Shown here: positions 12,987-24,649 of the stretch, piece by piece | Layout of the letters: every line of letters starts with the position of its first letter | Numbering within the stretch: the stretch's first letter is position 1 | Assembly: GCF_963378095.1 (NCBI RefSeq) | Contig: NZ_OY726397.1 | Span: 2,976,001 to 3,040,000 of the forward strand | Direction of reading: 5' to 3' | Source of the DNA: Mycolicibacterium sp. MU0053 | Lineage (GTDB): Bacteria > Actinomycetota > Actinomycetes > Mycobacteriales > Mycobacteriaceae | DNA length: 64,000 nucleotides | Translations under genes and position numbers: made by a program | The notes under the pieces: model-generated | What the model was told of the DNA's origin: nothing | Database searches by the model: none | What the model saw: the letters and a program-made list of their open reading frames with translations, nothing else

Positions 12987-14192
12987 ATGAACCTCGACGG
13001 TAACGCCGCCTCCATTCGCGAGGCGTGTGATGCGGGCCTGCTCTCCGGTGCGGTCACCCTGGTGTGGCAGCGCGGCCGGGTCCTTCAGGTCAACGAGATC
13101 GGGCACCGCGATATCGAGGCGGGCCTACCGATGCAGCGCGACACCATCTTCCGCATCGCGTCGATGACCAAACCGGTCACCGTCGCCGCGGCCATGTCGC
13201 TGCTCGACGAGGGCCGCCTGGCGCTGACCGATCCCGTCACCCGGTGGCTGCCCGAATTCGAGGCGATGCGGGTGTTGGGCGATCCGCGCGGCGCGCTGGA
13301 GCAGACCGTGCCGGCGCAGCGGCCCATCACGATCGACGATCTGATGACGCACCGCAGCGGGTTGGCCTATCAGTTCTCCATCCCCGGGCCGTTGGCGCGC
13401 GCATATGCGCGGCTGCCGATGCGGCAGGACCAGGACCGCTGGCTGGCCGAACTGGCCGAACTGCCCCTGGTGCATCAGCCGGGTGCGCAGTTGACCTACA
13501 GCCATGCCACCGACGTGCTGGGCATCGTGCTGTCCCGGCTCGAGGCCAAACCGCTGCACCAGATCTTGACCGAGCGGATCTTCGAGCCGCTGGGCATGAC
13601 CGACACCGGCTTCTTCCTGACGCCCGAGGCGCGTCGCCGCGCGGCCACGATGTACCGTTTGGACGCGCAGAATACGTTGCAGCACAACGTGATGGGTCCC
13701 GCTCCCATCGCGGCCCCGCCGTTCTGCCAAGGCGGTGCGGGGCTGTGGTCCACGGTCGACGACTACCTGCGATTCGCCCGGATGTTGCTGGCCGGCGGGA
13801 CGCTGGATGACACCCGGGTGCTGTCCGAGGAATCGGTCCGGTTGATGCGCACGGATCGACTCACCGAGGCGCAGAAGCGGATTCCGTTCCTGGGCATGCC
13901 GTACTGGGTGGGGCGCGGATTCGGGCTGAACCTGTCGGTGGTGACCGATCCGGTGCAGTCCGCCCCGCTGTTCGGCCCGGGCGGAGTGGGCTCGTTCACC
14001 TGGCCCGGCGCCTACGGAACGTGGTGGCAGGCCGACCCGAGCGCGGATCTGATCCTCATCTATCTGATCCAGAACGCCCCCGACCTGTCCCCCGACACCG
14101 CCGCGGCGATCGCCGGAAACACCTCGCTGGCCTCGTTGCGCACCGCGCAACCCCGCTTCGTGCGCCGCACCTATGCGGCGCTGGACGCATAG
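12987..14192 (+). CDS. Beta-lactamase-fold serine hydrolase (class C/EstB type)
   Basis: A 401-residue member of the beta-lactamase/D-alanyl-D-alanine carboxypeptidase/esterase group. The nucleophile motif SMTK (SxxK) is in FRIASMTKPVTVAA (about 55-68) and the second motif Tyr-Ser-His is in LTYSHATDVLG. Other conserved parts are LMTHRSGL, FEPLGMTDTGFF and GGAGLWSTVDDYLRFARMLL. No signal peptide, so probably a cytoplasmic esterase or amidase rather than a cell-wall enzyme. ATG start 6 bp after the methyltransferase. Substrate unknown. Confidence 0.87.
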   Translation: MNLDGNAASIREACDAGLLSGAVTLVWQRGRVLQVNEIGHRDIEAGLPMQRDTIFRIASMTKPVTVAAAMSLLDEGRLALTDPVTRWLPEFEAMRVLGDPRGALEQTVPAQRPITIDDLMTHRSGLAYQFSIPGPLARAYARLPMRQDQDRWLAELAELPLVHQPGAQLTYSHATDVLGIVLSRLEAKPLHQILTERIFEPLGMTDTGFFLTPEARRRAATMYRLDAQNTLQHNVMGPAPIAAPPFCQGGAGLWSTVDDYLRFARMLLAGGTLDDTRVLSEESVRLMRTDRLTEAQKRIPFLGMPYWVGRGFGLNLSVVTDPVQSAPLFGPGGVGSFTWPGAYGTWWQADPSADLILIYLIQNAPDLSPDTAAAIAGNTSLASLRTAQPRFVRRTYAALDA

Positions 14193-14200
14193 GTCGACGG

Positions 14201-15346
14201 TCAGATCATCGCGATCGGCGAAATCTCCGCGCCGACCTCACAGGCGCCGGCGAGTTCGCGGCTGACGTCGTAGTCGAACACGACGTGGCCGCAGATGACG
14301 TCGACGTCGCGCTTGGCGCGCTGCATGGGGTTGGCCAGGAACTGGGCGCTGGCCCCGGCGCCGGCCAGCAGGTCGGCGATCACTGAACGGGATTCGTGCA
14401 CGATGTGCGCGGCCGCGGCGCGGGCCGACGCCCGGTGTGCCCGCGGCACCGCGGCCCCGCCCGCCATCGCGTCCTGGATTCCGGCGACGGTGTGGTCCAG
14501 CAGGGCACGCAGCGCCGCCAGTCGCACCCGGGCATCCCCGAGCCGGATCTGGGCGGCGGGCTGGTCCTTTTGTGCCACACCGGAATACGCCAGCACCCGC
14601 TCGGACAGTCGGCGTGCGAACAGATCGGCCACCGACTCGGCGGCACCGAGGGCGGGCATCGCGGCCACCAGCGCCAGCGCCGGCACCAACGGCCATCGGT
14701 AGGTGGCGGCGTCGTGCAGGGCCGCACCGGGTGCGGTACCGCCGTAGATGTCGATGACCTTGGCCAACCGGTGCTCGGGGACGACGACGTCGGTGACGAC
14801 GACGTCGTTGGACCCGGTGGCCCGCATGCCCGCGGTGTGCCAGACGTCGAGGACCTCGACGTCGGACATCGGCAGCAGCGCCAGCGCCGGGTAGATCTCG
14901 CTGTCGGCCCCGCACAGCGCGCCGACCATGATCCAGTCCGCGTCCATCACGCCGGTGGCCCACGACCACCGCCCGGTCAATCGCACCCCGCCGTCGACGG
15001 GCACGCCGCGCCCGGTCGGCGCCAACGGCGCCGGGCACAGCACCGGCCCGGCGGCGAACACCTCGTCCTGAGCGCGCTCCTCGAACAATGCCAGCATCCA
15101 GTTGTGCAGGATGTAGAAGCCCAATGTCCATGCGCTGGAAGGACATCCGTGCGCCATCATACGGATCGGGTCGAGGATCGCCGGAAAATCGGCCTGCCGG
15201 CCGCCGTAGCGGGCCGGCAGCAGCAGATTTGCCAGGCCGCTGGCGCGAAAGTCGGCGACGGTGTCCGCGGGCAGCCGGCGCAACTCCTCGGCCTCGACCG
15301 CGCGGTCGGCCAATGCGGTCACGAACGCGGCATCGATCGATGTCAT
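14201..15346 (-). CDS. Acyl-CoA dehydrogenase-like flavin monooxygenase (HsaA type)
   Basis: A 381-residue protein with the acyl-CoA dehydrogenase fold and features of the two-component flavin-dependent monooxygenases (HsaA group): N-terminal ADTVADFRASGLANLLLPARYGG, the central VRLTGRWSWATGVMDADWIMVG, MRATGSNDVVVTDVVVPEHR, and a C-terminal AQFLANPMQRAKRDVDVICGHV. The substrate is not evident and no flavin reductase is adjacent. I prefer ATG 15346 (MTSIDAAF); an ATG at 15364 is possible but lies inside a perfect palindrome and would have no usable ribosome site. It ends 8 bp from the convergent serine hydrolase. Confidence 0.8.
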   Translation of the reverse strand: MTSIDAAFVTALADRAVEAEELRRLPADTVADFRASGLANLLLPARYGGRQADFPAILDPIRMMAHGCPSSAWTLGFYILHNWMLALFEERAQDEVFAAGPVLCPAPLAPTGRGVPVDGGVRLTGRWSWATGVMDADWIMVGALCGADSEIYPALALLPMSDVEVLDVWHTAGMRATGSNDVVVTDVVVPEHRLAKVIDIYGGTAPGAALHDAATYRWPLVPALALVAAMPALGAAESVADLFARRLSERVLAYSGVAQKDQPAAQIRLGDARVRLAALRALLDHTVAGIQDAMAGGAAVPRAHRASARAAAAHIVHESRSVIADLLAGAGASAQFLANPMQRAKRDVDVICGHVVFDYDVSRELAGACEVGAEISPIAMI

Positions 15347-15360
15347 GCGCCGAAACGCTA

Positions 15361-15378
15361 CCATACCTTTAGGTATGG
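15361..15378. promoter_or_regulatory. Palindromic operator upstream of the monooxygenase gene
   Basis: CCATACCT-TT-AGGTATGG is a perfect inverted repeat with 8-bp arms and a 2-nt centre, ending 15 bp from the start codon at 15346. The size and symmetry suit a dimeric winged-helix repressor (MarR, PadR or HxlR type). No regulator gene is adjacent, so the protein that binds is unknown. Confidence 0.5.
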
Positions 15379-15396
15379 AAAATCGGCACGATGCCG

Positions 15397-15603
15397 TCAG
15401 TCGCGTCCGGTGACGATCTCCTTGACCTTCTCGAAGGAGTGGCCGGCGATGTCGAGCGAGTCCTCGACGATGTTGCTCACGCCCTCGGTGACGTTGCCCT
15501 TGAGGACCTCGACGGCGTTGTCGACGATGTCCCCGGACATCTCGACCGCATACGTCGCGATGTCGCGGGCCGAATCGATTGCGTCCTTGGGATTGAAAGC
15601 CAT
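15397..15603 (-). CDS. Small amphipathic helical protein, unknown function
   Basis: A 68-residue protein starting at ATG 15603, with GAAAGG about 10 nt upstream. The sequence begins MAFNPKDAIDSARDIATYAV and continues with regularly spaced Val/Ile and acidic residues (VDNAVEVLKGNVTEGVSNIV), suggesting one or two long amphipathic helices; there is no membrane segment or cysteine. I do not recognise the family. It lies between nusB and the monooxygenase on the same strand, 70 bp after the nusB stop. Confidence 0.6.
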   Translation of the reverse strand: MAFNPKDAIDSARDIATYAVEMSGDIVDNAVEVLKGNVTEGVSNIVEDSLDIAGHSFEKVKEIVTGRD

Positions 15604-15673
15604 CGCTGCTCGACCTTTCGTAGGGTGCTGCGCCCCAGCCAACCAGACCCGGCCGGTGGATGCGAGGTCCAAC

Positions 15674-16171
15674 TCAGGGTTGTTCGTCGGTGCTCCCGGC
15701 GGCGCGGACCGCCTCGGCGGCCGCGCGGATCTGCGGGGTCACCAGCATCACCTGGCCCAGGATCCCGTTGACGAAGCCCGGTGAGTCATCGGTGGACAAC
15801 TCCTTGGCCAACTCCACGGCCTCGTCGACGGCGACCGGTTCGGGCACGTCGTCAGCGTGCAGCAACTCCCAGACCGCGACCCGCAGGATCGCGCGGTCCA
15901 CGGCGGGTAGCCGCATCAACGTCCAGCCCTGCAGGTGCGAACTGATCAGGTCGTCGATGTGGGCGCTGTGTTCGGTCACCCCGCGGACAACCGTCTCGGT
16001 GTAGGGCGCGACCGGGTCGATCTCGGGCTTCTGAGCGGCCAGCGCGGTGCGCGCGTCGGCACATTCGGTCGGGGTCAGCCCGCGCGCCTCGGCCTCGAAC
16101 AGCAGGTCGACGGCACGCTTGCGGGCGTGGTGTCGCCCCCGGGTGGTCTTGTGGTGCCGGCCGTCAGCCAT
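15674..16171 (-). CDS. nusB: Transcription antitermination factor NusB
   Basis: RNA-binding helical protein that with NusE (S10) binds boxA in rRNA leaders. 165 residues: the N-terminus is basic ([22 protein letters not shown]), then [34 protein letters not shown] and [28 protein letters not shown], all family signatures. Its start overlaps the efp stop by 8 bp, so the two are translationally coupled. Confidence 0.96.
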   Translation of the reverse strand: MADGRHHKTTRGRHHARKRAVDLLFEAEARGLTPTECADARTALAAQKPEIDPVAPYTETVVRGVTEHSAHIDDLISSHLQGWTLMRLPAVDRAILRVAVWELLHADDVPEPVAVDEAVELAKELSTDDSPGFVNGILGQVMLVTPQIRAAAEAVRAAGSTDEQP

Positions 16172-16727
16172 TCACGCGGCCCAGGTAACTTCCGTCGCGG
16201 GTGTCCACCTTCAGGCGGTCACCGGAGTTGATGAACAGCGGCACCTGGATCTCGGCGCCGGTCTCGACGGTGGCGGGCTTGGTGCCCGCGCTGGAGCGAT
16301 CGCCCTGCAGCCCCGGCTCGGTGTGGGTGACCTCGAGCTCGACCGACACCGGCATCTCCAGGTACAGCGGTGCGCCGTCGTGGAAGGCGATCTGCACCGG
16401 CATGCTCTCCAACAGGAAGTTCGCGGCGTCGCCGACCATCGCGTCCGGCAGCTGATGCTGCTCGAAGTCCTCGGAGTCCATGAACACGAAGTCGCTGCCG
16501 TCGCGGTACAGGTAGGTGGCATCGCGGCGGTCGACGGTGGCGGTCTCCACCTTGACCCCGGCGTTGTAGGTCTTGTCGACGGTCTTGCCGGACACCACGT
16601 TCTTGAGCTTGGTCCGCACGAACGCCGGGCCCTTGCCGGGCTTGACGTGCTGGAATTCGATGATCTGCCAGAGTTGGCCGTCGATCTTGAGAACGAGGCC
16701 GTTCTTGAAGTCGGCAGTCGATGCCAC
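16164..16727 (-). CDS. efp: Translation elongation factor P
   Basis: Relieves ribosome stalling at polyproline. The 187-residue length is exactly the usual one. The KOW-like N-domain has [20 protein letters not shown] and [16 protein letters not shown] (modification loop PGKGPA, with the Lys at the tip); the C-terminal domain ends with [20 protein letters not shown]. Start at GTG 16727 with AAGGAG 8 nt upstream; the longer open frame is a shadow in pepQ. The gene lies 13 bp downstream of pepQ. Confidence 0.97.
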   Translation of the reverse strand: MASTADFKNGLVLKIDGQLWQIIEFQHVKPGKGPAFVRTKLKNVVSGKTVDKTYNAGVKVETATVDRRDATYLYRDGSDFVFMDSEDFEQHQLPDAMVGDAANFLLESMPVQIAFHDGAPLYLEMPVSVELEVTHTEPGLQGDRSSAGTKPATVETGAEIQVPLFINSGDRLKVDTRDGSYLGRVNG

Positions 16728-16740
16728 TGTGGTGCTCCTT

Positions 16741-17829
16741 TTAGAGAGTCTGCAGTTCCTTGGGGAACCGGGTAAGCAGTTCGGGGCGGTTGCCCACGAC
16801 GAGTGTGTCCTCGATGCGGACTCCGCCGCGGTCGGGCAAGTAGACGCCGGGTTCCACGGTAACCGCAGAGCCAGCAAGCAGTGTACCGGCGGCCTTGGCG
16901 TTGATTCCCGGCGCTTCGTGGATCTGCAATCCGACGCCGTGCCCGAGCCCGTGGCTGAACGATTCGCCGTACCCCGCCGCGGCGATCACCTCGCGGGCCG
17001 CGCCGTCGACGGCGGCCAGCGCCACCCCCGGGGCCAGGGCTTCCCGACCGGCCCGCTGCGCGGTCGCCACCAGGTCGTAGATCTCGGTCTGCCAGGCCGC
17101 GGGCGCGCCCAACACGAACGTCCGGGTCATGTCGGAGTGGTAGCCGCCGACCAACGCGCCGAAGTCGATCTTGACGAAGTCCCCGGTGCACAGTTGCGCC
17201 TCGGTCGGGCGATGGTGCGGAATCGCCGAGTTGGCGCCGGTGGCCACGATGGTCTCGAACGAGGCGCCGTCGGCACCGTGCTCGAGCATCAGCGCCTCGA
17301 GGTCATTGCGCACCTGCTTCTCGGTGCGGCCCGGCCGGATGCCGCCGCGTTCGATGAGGGCCGCCAGCGCCGCGTCGGCGGCCTCGCAGGCCAGCCGCAG
17401 CAACGCCACCTCGCCGGCGTCCTTGACCTCCCGCAGCGCCTCGACGGCGCCGGAGGCCCGGACCAGGGCGGTGTTCGGGTGATCGGACAGCGTGGCGGTG
17501 AGCGCGTGATGGGCATCGACGGTCAGGACATGCCCCTCGAAGCCCAGGCTCCGGACCCCCGCGGCGGCCGCACGCGTGGTCAGCGCGGCCCCGCAGGCCC
17601 GCTCGATGACGATCTCGATGTCGGGCGCCTGGGCCGCGGCCTGGGTCCGGTACCTGCCGTCGGTGGCCAGCACCGCCGGGCGCGCGTCGGCGAAAATCAG
17701 CAACGCCGCGTTGGATCCGGTGAATCCGGACAGATATCGGATGTTGTTCAGGTCGCTGACCAGCATGGCGTCCCACGACGCGGTCTGTAACCGGGCACAC
17801 AACTTGTCACGACGCTGGGAATGTGTCAC
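16741..17829 (-). CDS. pepQ: Xaa-Pro aminopeptidase / dipeptidase (M24B)
   Basis: Cytoplasmic metallopeptidase removing residues before proline. 362 residues: a creatinase-like N-domain ([19 protein letters not shown]) and a pita-bread M24 domain with metal ligands in [20 protein letters not shown], the His in [14 protein letters not shown], and glutamates in [18 protein letters not shown]. Starts with GTG 17829. The adjacency to efp is conserved in mycobacteria (Rv2535c-Rv2534c) and fits a shared involvement with proline-containing peptides, which is inference. Confidence 0.94.
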   Translation of the reverse strand: MTHSQRRDKLCARLQTASWDAMLVSDLNNIRYLSGFTGSNAALLIFADARPAVLATDGRYRTQAAAQAPDIEIVIERACGAALTTRAAAAGVRSLGFEGHVLTVDAHHALTATLSDHPNTALVRASGAVEALREVKDAGEVALLRLACEAADAALAALIERGGIRPGRTEKQVRNDLEALMLEHGADGASFETIVATGANSAIPHHRPTEAQLCTGDFVKIDFGALVGGYHSDMTRTFVLGAPAAWQTEIYDLVATAQRAGREALAPGVALAAVDGAAREVIAAAGYGESFSHGLGHGVGLQIHEAPGINAKAAGTLLAGSAVTVEPGVYLPDRGGVRIEDTLVVGNRPELLTRFPKELQTL

Positions 17830-17862
17830 GCCCGGTGACGGTACTCGCTAGGCTGTCACCTC

Positions 17863-18468
17863 ATGAGCAAGTGGTTGTTGCGCGGACTGGTGTTCGCGGG
17901 CCTGATGATCGTTGTCCGCCTCGTCCAGGGGACGCTGATCAATCAGTTCGAAACCCAGGCGTTGTTGATCAGCGTGGTGCTGCTGGCGATCTTCGCGGTC
18001 TGCGCCCTGCTGTGGGGCTGGCTCGACGGCCGGGCCGACGCGCGCACCAATCCCGACCCCGACCGCCGCAACGACCTCGCGATGACCTGGCTGCTCGCCG
18101 GGCTGGTCGCCGGGGTGGTCTCCGGCGTCGTGTGCTGGCTGATCTCCGTGGTGTACCCCGCGTTGTACGTCGGCGGGTTGATCAACGAGCTGACCACGTT
18201 CGCGGCGTTCACCGCGCTGCTGGTGTTCCTGCCGGCGATCACCGCGGTCGCCGTCGGCCGGTGGCTGGTCGACCGCAACGCGCCGCCGGTGGTCCGGCAG
18301 CGCGACGCCGGGTGGGACGACGAGCGCGCCGACACCGACGTGTTCGCCGCCGTCCGCGACGACGAGCGCACCGCGGAGACCGCGGGCGCCGAGGACTACC
18401 CGGAGCAGCAGAGCTCTGCGGTGGCCGTGGCTGAGCGGGACCCGAACGAGGACCGCCCCGCGCAGTAA
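17863..18468 (+). CDS. Four-helix membrane protein (Rv2536 / B-4DMT type)
   Basis: A 201-residue integral membrane protein with four predicted helices: about 7-25, 33-53, 72-94 and 106-128. The soluble tail (about 133-201) is acidic and disordered (ADTDVFAAVRDDERTAETAGAEDYPEQ). Size and position match the conserved actinobacterial membrane protein next to pepQ. Transport activity has been suggested by family naming only; no substrate is known. Starts with ATG 17863, divergent from pepQ and convergent with aroB, whose stop is 13 bp away across a GC-rich hairpin (GCGGGT/ACCCGC). Confidence 0.8.
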   Translation: MSKWLLRGLVFAGLMIVVRLVQGTLINQFETQALLISVVLLAIFAVCALLWGWLDGRADARTNPDPDRRNDLAMTWLLAGLVAGVVSGVVCWLISVVYPALYVGGLINELTTFAAFTALLVFLPAITAVAVGRWLVDRNAPPVVRQRDAGWDDERADTDVFAAVRDDERTAETAGAEDYPEQQSSAVAVAERDPNEDRPAQ

Positions 18469-18481
18469 TCGCGCGCGGGTC

Positions 18482-20310
<1,829 letters not shown>

Positions 20311-20321
20311 CGCCTGCACGC

Positions 20322-21539
20322 CTATCCCGAGACGGCTGTCGGCGCGGTGTTCGGTTGTTGGGCGGCCACCGTCTGCAGGTAGGCCTCGATATTGCGGCGG
20401 GTCTCGGGCAGCGAATCCCCACCGAACTTCGTCAGCACCGCGCGGGCCAGTACCAACGCCACCATGGTCTCGGCCACCACGCCGGCCGCCGGCACCGCGC
20501 AGACATCCGAGCGCTGATGGATGGCCACGGCCTCCTCGCCGGTGGTCATGTCCACGGTGGCCAGCGCGCGCGGCACGGTGGAGATGGGCTTCATCGCCGC
20601 CCGCACCCGCACCGGCTGACCGTTGGTCATGCCGCCCTCCAGGCCGCCGGCCCGGTTGGTCGAGCGCATGATCCCGTCGGGGCCGGGGTACATCTCGTCG
20701 TGGGCCTGGCTGCCGCGGCGGCGCGCGGTGGTGAAGCCGTCGCCGATCTCCACGCCCTTGATCGCCTGGATGCCCATCACCGCGGCGGCGAGTTGGCTGT
20801 CGAGCCGGCTGTCACCGCTGACGAACGAGCCCAGTCCGATCGGCAACCCGACGGCCACCACCTCGACGACGCCACCGAGGGTGTCGCCATCCTTCTTGGC
20901 GGCCTCGATCTCGGCGATCATCGACGCCTCGGCGGCCGCGTCGAACGCGCGCACCGGGCTCTCGTCGATCCGGTCGAGGTCACCGGCCTGCGGCGGCGGA
21001 CCCTCGTAGGGCTGCGAGTCCCCGATCGAGATGACATGGGACAGCACCTCTACACCCAAGGCCTGCCGCAGGAACTCCCGCGCGATGGTCCCGGCGGCCA
21101 CCCGGGCCGCGGTTTCGCGGGCGCTGGCGCGCTCCAGCACCGGGCGGGCGTCGTCGAAGCCGTACTTGAGCATGCCGGCGTAGTCGGCGTGGCCGGGCCG
21201 CGGTCGGGTCAGCGGCGCGTTGCGAGCCACCTCGAGTTCGGCCTCGTCCACCGGGTCGGGAGCCATCACGGTCTCCCACTTCGGCCATTCGGTGTTGCCG
21301 ATCTCGATGGCGATCGGGCCGCCGAGGGTGCGGCCGTGCCGCACCCCCGCCAGCACCGTCACCTGATCCTGTTCGAACTTCATCCGGGCGCCGCGGCCGT
21401 AGCCGAGGCGGCGCCGGGACAGCTGGGCGCCGATATCGGCGGACGTCACGCGCACGCCGGCGACCATATTCTCCACCACGGCCACCAACGCGCGGCCGTG
21501 GGATTCGCCAGCAGTGGTCCATCGCAACACGCGTCCCAT
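20322..21539 (-). CDS. aroC: Chorismate synthase
   Basis: Final common step: EPSP to chorismate with reduced FMN. 405 residues with [18 protein letters not shown] at the N-terminus, [17 protein letters not shown] (phosphate and FMN contacts), [19 protein letters not shown], and the long conserved [20 protein letters not shown]. The ATG start follows the prepilin peptidase by 33 bp. The gene is called aroF in some mycobacterial annotations. Confidence 0.97.
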   Translation of the reverse strand: MGRVLRWTTAGESHGRALVAVVENMVAGVRVTSADIGAQLSRRRLGYGRGARMKFEQDQVTVLAGVRHGRTLGGPIAIEIGNTEWPKWETVMAPDPVDEAELEVARNAPLTRPRPGHADYAGMLKYGFDDARPVLERASARETAARVAAGTIAREFLRQALGVEVLSHVISIGDSQPYEGPPPQAGDLDRIDESPVRAFDAAAEASMIAEIEAAKKDGDTLGGVVEVVAVGLPIGLGSFVSGDSRLDSQLAAAVMGIQAIKGVEIGDGFTTARRRGSQAHDEMYPGPDGIMRSTNRAGGLEGGMTNGQPVRVRAAMKPISTVPRALATVDMTTGEEAVAIHQRSDVCAVPAAGVVAETMVALVLARAVLTKFGGDSLPETRRNIEAYLQTVAAQQPNTAPTAVSG

Positions 21540-21572
21540 CTTCCCATGTGGGCGGCCGCTGACGTAATCGCC

Positions 21573-21995
21573 TCAGGTCAGCGCGAGTGCCACGGCGACG
21601 GCCGCCGCGCTGGCCGCGCACATCGCGGGGCCGTGCGGCACCGCCCGACGCCCGGTGGCGACCGCCCACAGCAGGGTCAGCAGCGGGGCGCCGAGGGCCG
21701 CCGAGGTCCACGCCGCGGCCCCGAAGGCCCCGGTCAGCGCGCCCAACCCCAACGCCAGCTTCACATCGCCGGCGCCCAGGCCCGCCGGTGACAGCAGGTG
21801 AATGAGCAGATAGGCCGCCGCCAGCAGCAGCGCACCGGCGACCGCGGCGGCCCCGGACCCCGACGCGGTGGCGACCGCGATGACCGCGGCGGCGCCGGGC
21901 AGGGTCAGCGCATTGGGCAGGCGCTGCGCGGTGAGGTCCCAGGCGGTCAACGCCAGCAGCCACGCCCCCGTCGCGATCGTCAGCAGCCATGGCAC
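21573..21995 (-). CDS. Prepilin peptidase, A24A-like integral membrane protease
   Basis: A 140-residue polytopic membrane protein with the two catalytic aspartates of the type IV prepilin peptidase family: one in TAWDLTAQRLPNALT (about 18-32) and one in GAGDVKLALGLG (about 73-84, the GxGD motif). About five hydrophobic segments. It lacks the cytoplasmic methyltransferase domain, as in TadV/CpaA enzymes and the Rv2551c type. No pilin genes are in the window, so its substrate is elsewhere. GTG start; it lies between aroE and aroC, where the M. tuberculosis chromosome carries about ten extra genes. Confidence 0.88.
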   Translation of the reverse strand: MPWLLTIATGAWLLALTAWDLTAQRLPNALTLPGAAAVIAVATASGSGAAAVAGALLLAAAYLLIHLLSPAGLGAGDVKLALGLGALTGAFGAAAWTSAALGAPLLTLLWAVATGRRAVPHGPAMCAASAAAVAVALALT

Positions 21996-22064
21996 GCCCG
22001 CACCGTAGCGGGCGGGCCGGGCGGGCCGGGCGCACCACCGGCGAGCACCTGTGGATGGCCGCTG

Positions 22065-22877
22065 TCAGGCCAGCGCGGCGGCCATCTCGGCGCGGGGCGC
22101 GGGGCGCCCGGTGAACTGCTCGACCTGCGCGTAGGCCTGGTGCAGCAGCATCTGCAGACCGCTGACCACGGTGCCGCCGGCAGCCGCGATGGCCGCAGCC
22201 AGCGGCGTCGGCCACGGGTCGTAGAGGGCGTCGAGGAACACCGGCACGCCCGCGAGTGCCGCCGCGTGGTCGGCGGCCACCTCGGCGGGCAGCGTGCTGA
22301 CGGCCACCGCCGCACCGGCCGCCGCGGCCGCCAACGCGGCGGCGGTCAGCGGGCAGTGCCGCGCCGGCAGGTCCAGGCGCGCGGCCAGGGCCAGCAGGTC
22401 GGCGGCCCGTTCGGCGTTGCGCGCGGCCACCACGATCTCCCCCACCTCCAGGCGCGCCAGGCCCGCGACCACGGCCGGGGCGGTGCCGCCGGAGCCCAGC
22501 ACGATCGCGCTGCCGCCGGGCGCGCTCAGCACCGGTTCGAGGGCCCCGATGACGCCGTCGACGTCGGTGTTGTCGGCGCGCCAGCGGGACCCGCCGTCGA
22601 CCCGCACCAACGTGTTGGCCGAGCCGACCAACGCGGCCCGTTCGGTGCGAATGTCGGCGAACTCCAGCGCCGCGAACTTGCCGGGCATCGTCACCGACAC
22701 CCCGACCCATTCCGGGCCGAATCCGCCCACCAGGGCCGGCAATTCGGCCGCGGTGCACTCGATGCGCTCATAGCTCCAGTCGGTGAGCCCGAGCGCGCGA
22801 TAGGCCGCCAGGTGCAACTGCGGTGAACGGGAATGCGCGATCGGTGACCCCAGCACCGCGGCCCGGCGGGCGGTCAC
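22065..22877 (-). CDS. aroE: Shikimate dehydrogenase
   Basis: NADPH-dependent reduction of 3-dehydroshikimate. 270 residues: substrate site LGSPIAHSRSPQLH (9-22), VSVTMPGKFAAL with the catalytic Lys, NTDVDGVIGAL, and the nucleotide motif VLGSGGTAPAVVAGL, then LQMLLHQAYAQVEQFTG near the end. Starts with GTG, 15 bp downstream of mltG. The C-terminal half is unusually Ala-rich but intact. Confidence 0.95.
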   Translation of the reverse strand: MTARRAAVLGSPIAHSRSPQLHLAAYRALGLTDWSYERIECTAAELPALVGGFGPEWVGVSVTMPGKFAALEFADIRTERAALVGSANTLVRVDGGSRWRADNTDVDGVIGALEPVLSAPGGSAIVLGSGGTAPAVVAGLARLEVGEIVVAARNAERAADLLALAARLDLPARHCPLTAAALAAAAAGAAVAVSTLPAEVAADHAAALAGVPVFLDALYDPWPTPLAAAIAAAGGTVVSGLQMLLHQAYAQVEQFTGRPAPRAEMAAALA

Positions 22878-22892
22878 GAGGCGGCCCGCGCG

Positions 22893-24137
22893 CTACCGGG
22901 CACTGTCGAGGACACCGTTGCGACGGGCGATCTCGATGCTGGCCAGGTGCTGCTGATAGTCCTTGGTGAACAGGGTGGTGCCCGACATGTCGATGGTCAC
23001 GAAGTACAACCAGTCGCCGTCGGCGGGATGCACCGCGGCCTCGATGGCCGGCTGCCCCGGCGCGGCGATCGGCGTCGCCGGCAGGCCTTCGGACGCGTAA
23101 GTGTTCCACGGGGTGACCGCGGCGCGGTCGGCGTCGGTGGTGGCGATCTCCTGGCGGTCCAGCGAGTAGTTCACGGTCGAGTCGAATTCCAGCTTCTGCG
23201 GTTCGGCCAGCCGGTTGTAGATGACGCGCGCGACCTTCGGGAAGTCCTCGGGCGTGGACTCCTTCTGCACCAACGACCCGACCACAAGGACGTCGTAGGG
23301 CGACATGTTCATGGCCGCACCCGTCTCGAGCAGTCCGTCGCGGGTGTAGTGGGTGGTGCTGGTGTCGATCAGATCGGCGAGGATCTCGGTCGCCGACGCC
23401 GACGGGTCGACGTTCCAGGTGCCCGCCGCGATCAGCCCCTCGATGCGCCGGTGATCGTCACCCATGGCGTCGACGCGCTCGGCGGCCCAGTCCGGGATCT
23501 GCAAATCGGCGCGCGCGGCGGTGCTGGCCGCGGCCTGCAACTCCGCGGCCGGTACACACTCCTGCTCGCCGTTGAGTTCCACACAACTGGCATTCGAGAT
23601 CAGCGTGAAGATCCCGGCGGTCACGGCGTGGGTCTTGACGTCGGTGGTGTCGTCGAGTTGGCGCCCCTCCGGGATGGTCATCTTGCCGACCCGGTTGGCC
23701 GGATCGGCCAGCTTGTCCACCGCCAGGGCCGCGGGGATCTCGGTCCGCACTCGGTAGAAGCCGGGCTGGATGGCGGCGATCGCGGCGCTGCTCGAGGCCG
23801 CCTCCACGAAGCCCGCGGCGGTGGCCACCACGTTGGCGTCGACCAGGGTCTGGGCCACCGCGGTGGTCGAGTCGCCCTCGTGCACCTGGATCACGACGTC
23901 GTCGACGCCGTCACCGGCGAAGTCGTTCGGCGTGCCCGTCATACCGTGCCACAGCTTGGAACCCAGGAAGGCCACCGCGACGACCACCACCGTCAGCACC
24001 ACCAGCGCGGCGCCGGTGACGAGTCGACGCCGCCGGCGGTCGCGTTCGGCGCGCACGCGCGCCGCCCGGGACAGCCGCCGTCGTGGTGGACCCACCGCAA
24101 TCGGTTGGGCGCGTTCGGGTTCTACGTCCTCAGTCAT
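22893..24137 (-). CDS. mltG: Endolytic murein transglycosylase MltG
   Basis: Membrane-anchored lytic transglycosylase that cuts nascent glycan strands and sets their length. 414 residues: a basic cytoplasmic N-terminus, one membrane helix (about 40-60), a LysM-like region ([19 protein letters not shown]), and the YceG domain with [12 protein letters not shown], the catalytic Glu in [15 protein letters not shown], and [18 protein letters not shown] central acidic insertion contains two cysteines ([16 protein letters not shown]) that could form a disulphide outside the membrane. The ATG overlaps the ruvX stop by 8 bp. Confidence 0.94.
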   Translation of the reverse strand: MTEDVEPERAQPIAVGPPRRRLSRAARVRAERDRRRRRLVTGAALVVLTVVVVAVAFLGSKLWHGMTGTPNDFAGDGVDDVVIQVHEGDSTTAVAQTLVDANVVATAAGFVEAASSSAAIAAIQPGFYRVRTEIPAALAVDKLADPANRVGKMTIPEGRQLDDTTDVKTHAVTAGIFTLISNASCVELNGEQECVPAAELQAAASTAARADLQIPDWAAERVDAMGDDHRRIEGLIAAGTWNVDPSASATEILADLIDTSTTHYTRDGLLETGAAMNMSPYDVLVVGSLVQKESTPEDFPKVARVIYNRLAEPQKLEFDSTVNYSLDRQEIATTDADRAAVTPWNTYASEGLPATPIAAPGQPAIEAAVHPADGDWLYFVTIDMSGTTLFTKDYQQHLASIEIARRNGVLDSAR

Positions 24138-24645
24138 GCGACCTCTCGGGGGGAAAACTGTCCAGTACTGTACGGCGCTGATCGAGCCATCCCTGCAGGA
24201 TCGCCACGGCGGCGGCCTGATCGACGATGTTGCGCTGCCCCTTGGCGCGCACCCCGGCCTCGCGCAGCGAGCGCTGCGCGGTCACCGTGGTCAATCGTTC
24301 ATCCGCCATCCGAACGGGCACCTCGGGCAGGCGCCGGGCGAGCGCATCGGCCACCGCTATGGCGTCGTCGGCCGACGTGCCGATCCGGTCGGCCAGCGTC
24401 CGGGGCAGCCCGACCACCACCTCGACCGCCTCATATTCGGCGGCCAGTGCGCACAGCCGCCGCAGATGCCGGGCCGACTTCCGGGAATCGCGCGCCACCG
24501 TTTCGACCGGAGTGGCCAGGATCGCGTCGGGGTCGCTGACCGCCACCCCGATCCGCACGGTGCCGACGTCGATCCCGAGGCGACGGCCCCGGCCTGGGTC
24601 GTCGGTTCCAGGCCGGTCCGGCTGCCGGTCGAGGTCGGGAGCCAC
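24130..24645 (-). CDS. ruvX: RuvX/YqgF family RNase H-fold protein (putative Holliday junction resolvase)
   Basis: 171 residues with the RNase H-like opening [20 protein letters not shown] (catalytic Asp in GIDVG), the Glu-bearing [16 protein letters not shown], and the acidic [17 protein letters not shown] and [17 protein letters not shown] motifs. The family is linked to 16S rRNA 5' processing and, in M. tuberculosis, to Holliday junction cleavage. Start at GTG 24645, 4 bp after the alaS stop; the N-terminal 25 residues are a non-conserved Pro/Arg/Asp-rich leader. Order alaS-ruvX-mltG-aroE is conserved in actinobacteria. Confidence 0.9.
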   Translation of the reverse strand: MAPDLDRQPDRPGTDDPGRGRRLGIDVGTVRIGVAVSDPDAILATPVETVARDSRKSARHLRRLCALAAEYEAVEVVVGLPRTLADRIGTSADDAIAVADALARRLPEVPVRMADERLTTVTAQRSLREAGVRAKGQRNIVDQAAAVAILQGWLDQRRTVLDSFPPERSHD

Positions 24646-24649
24646 GCAC

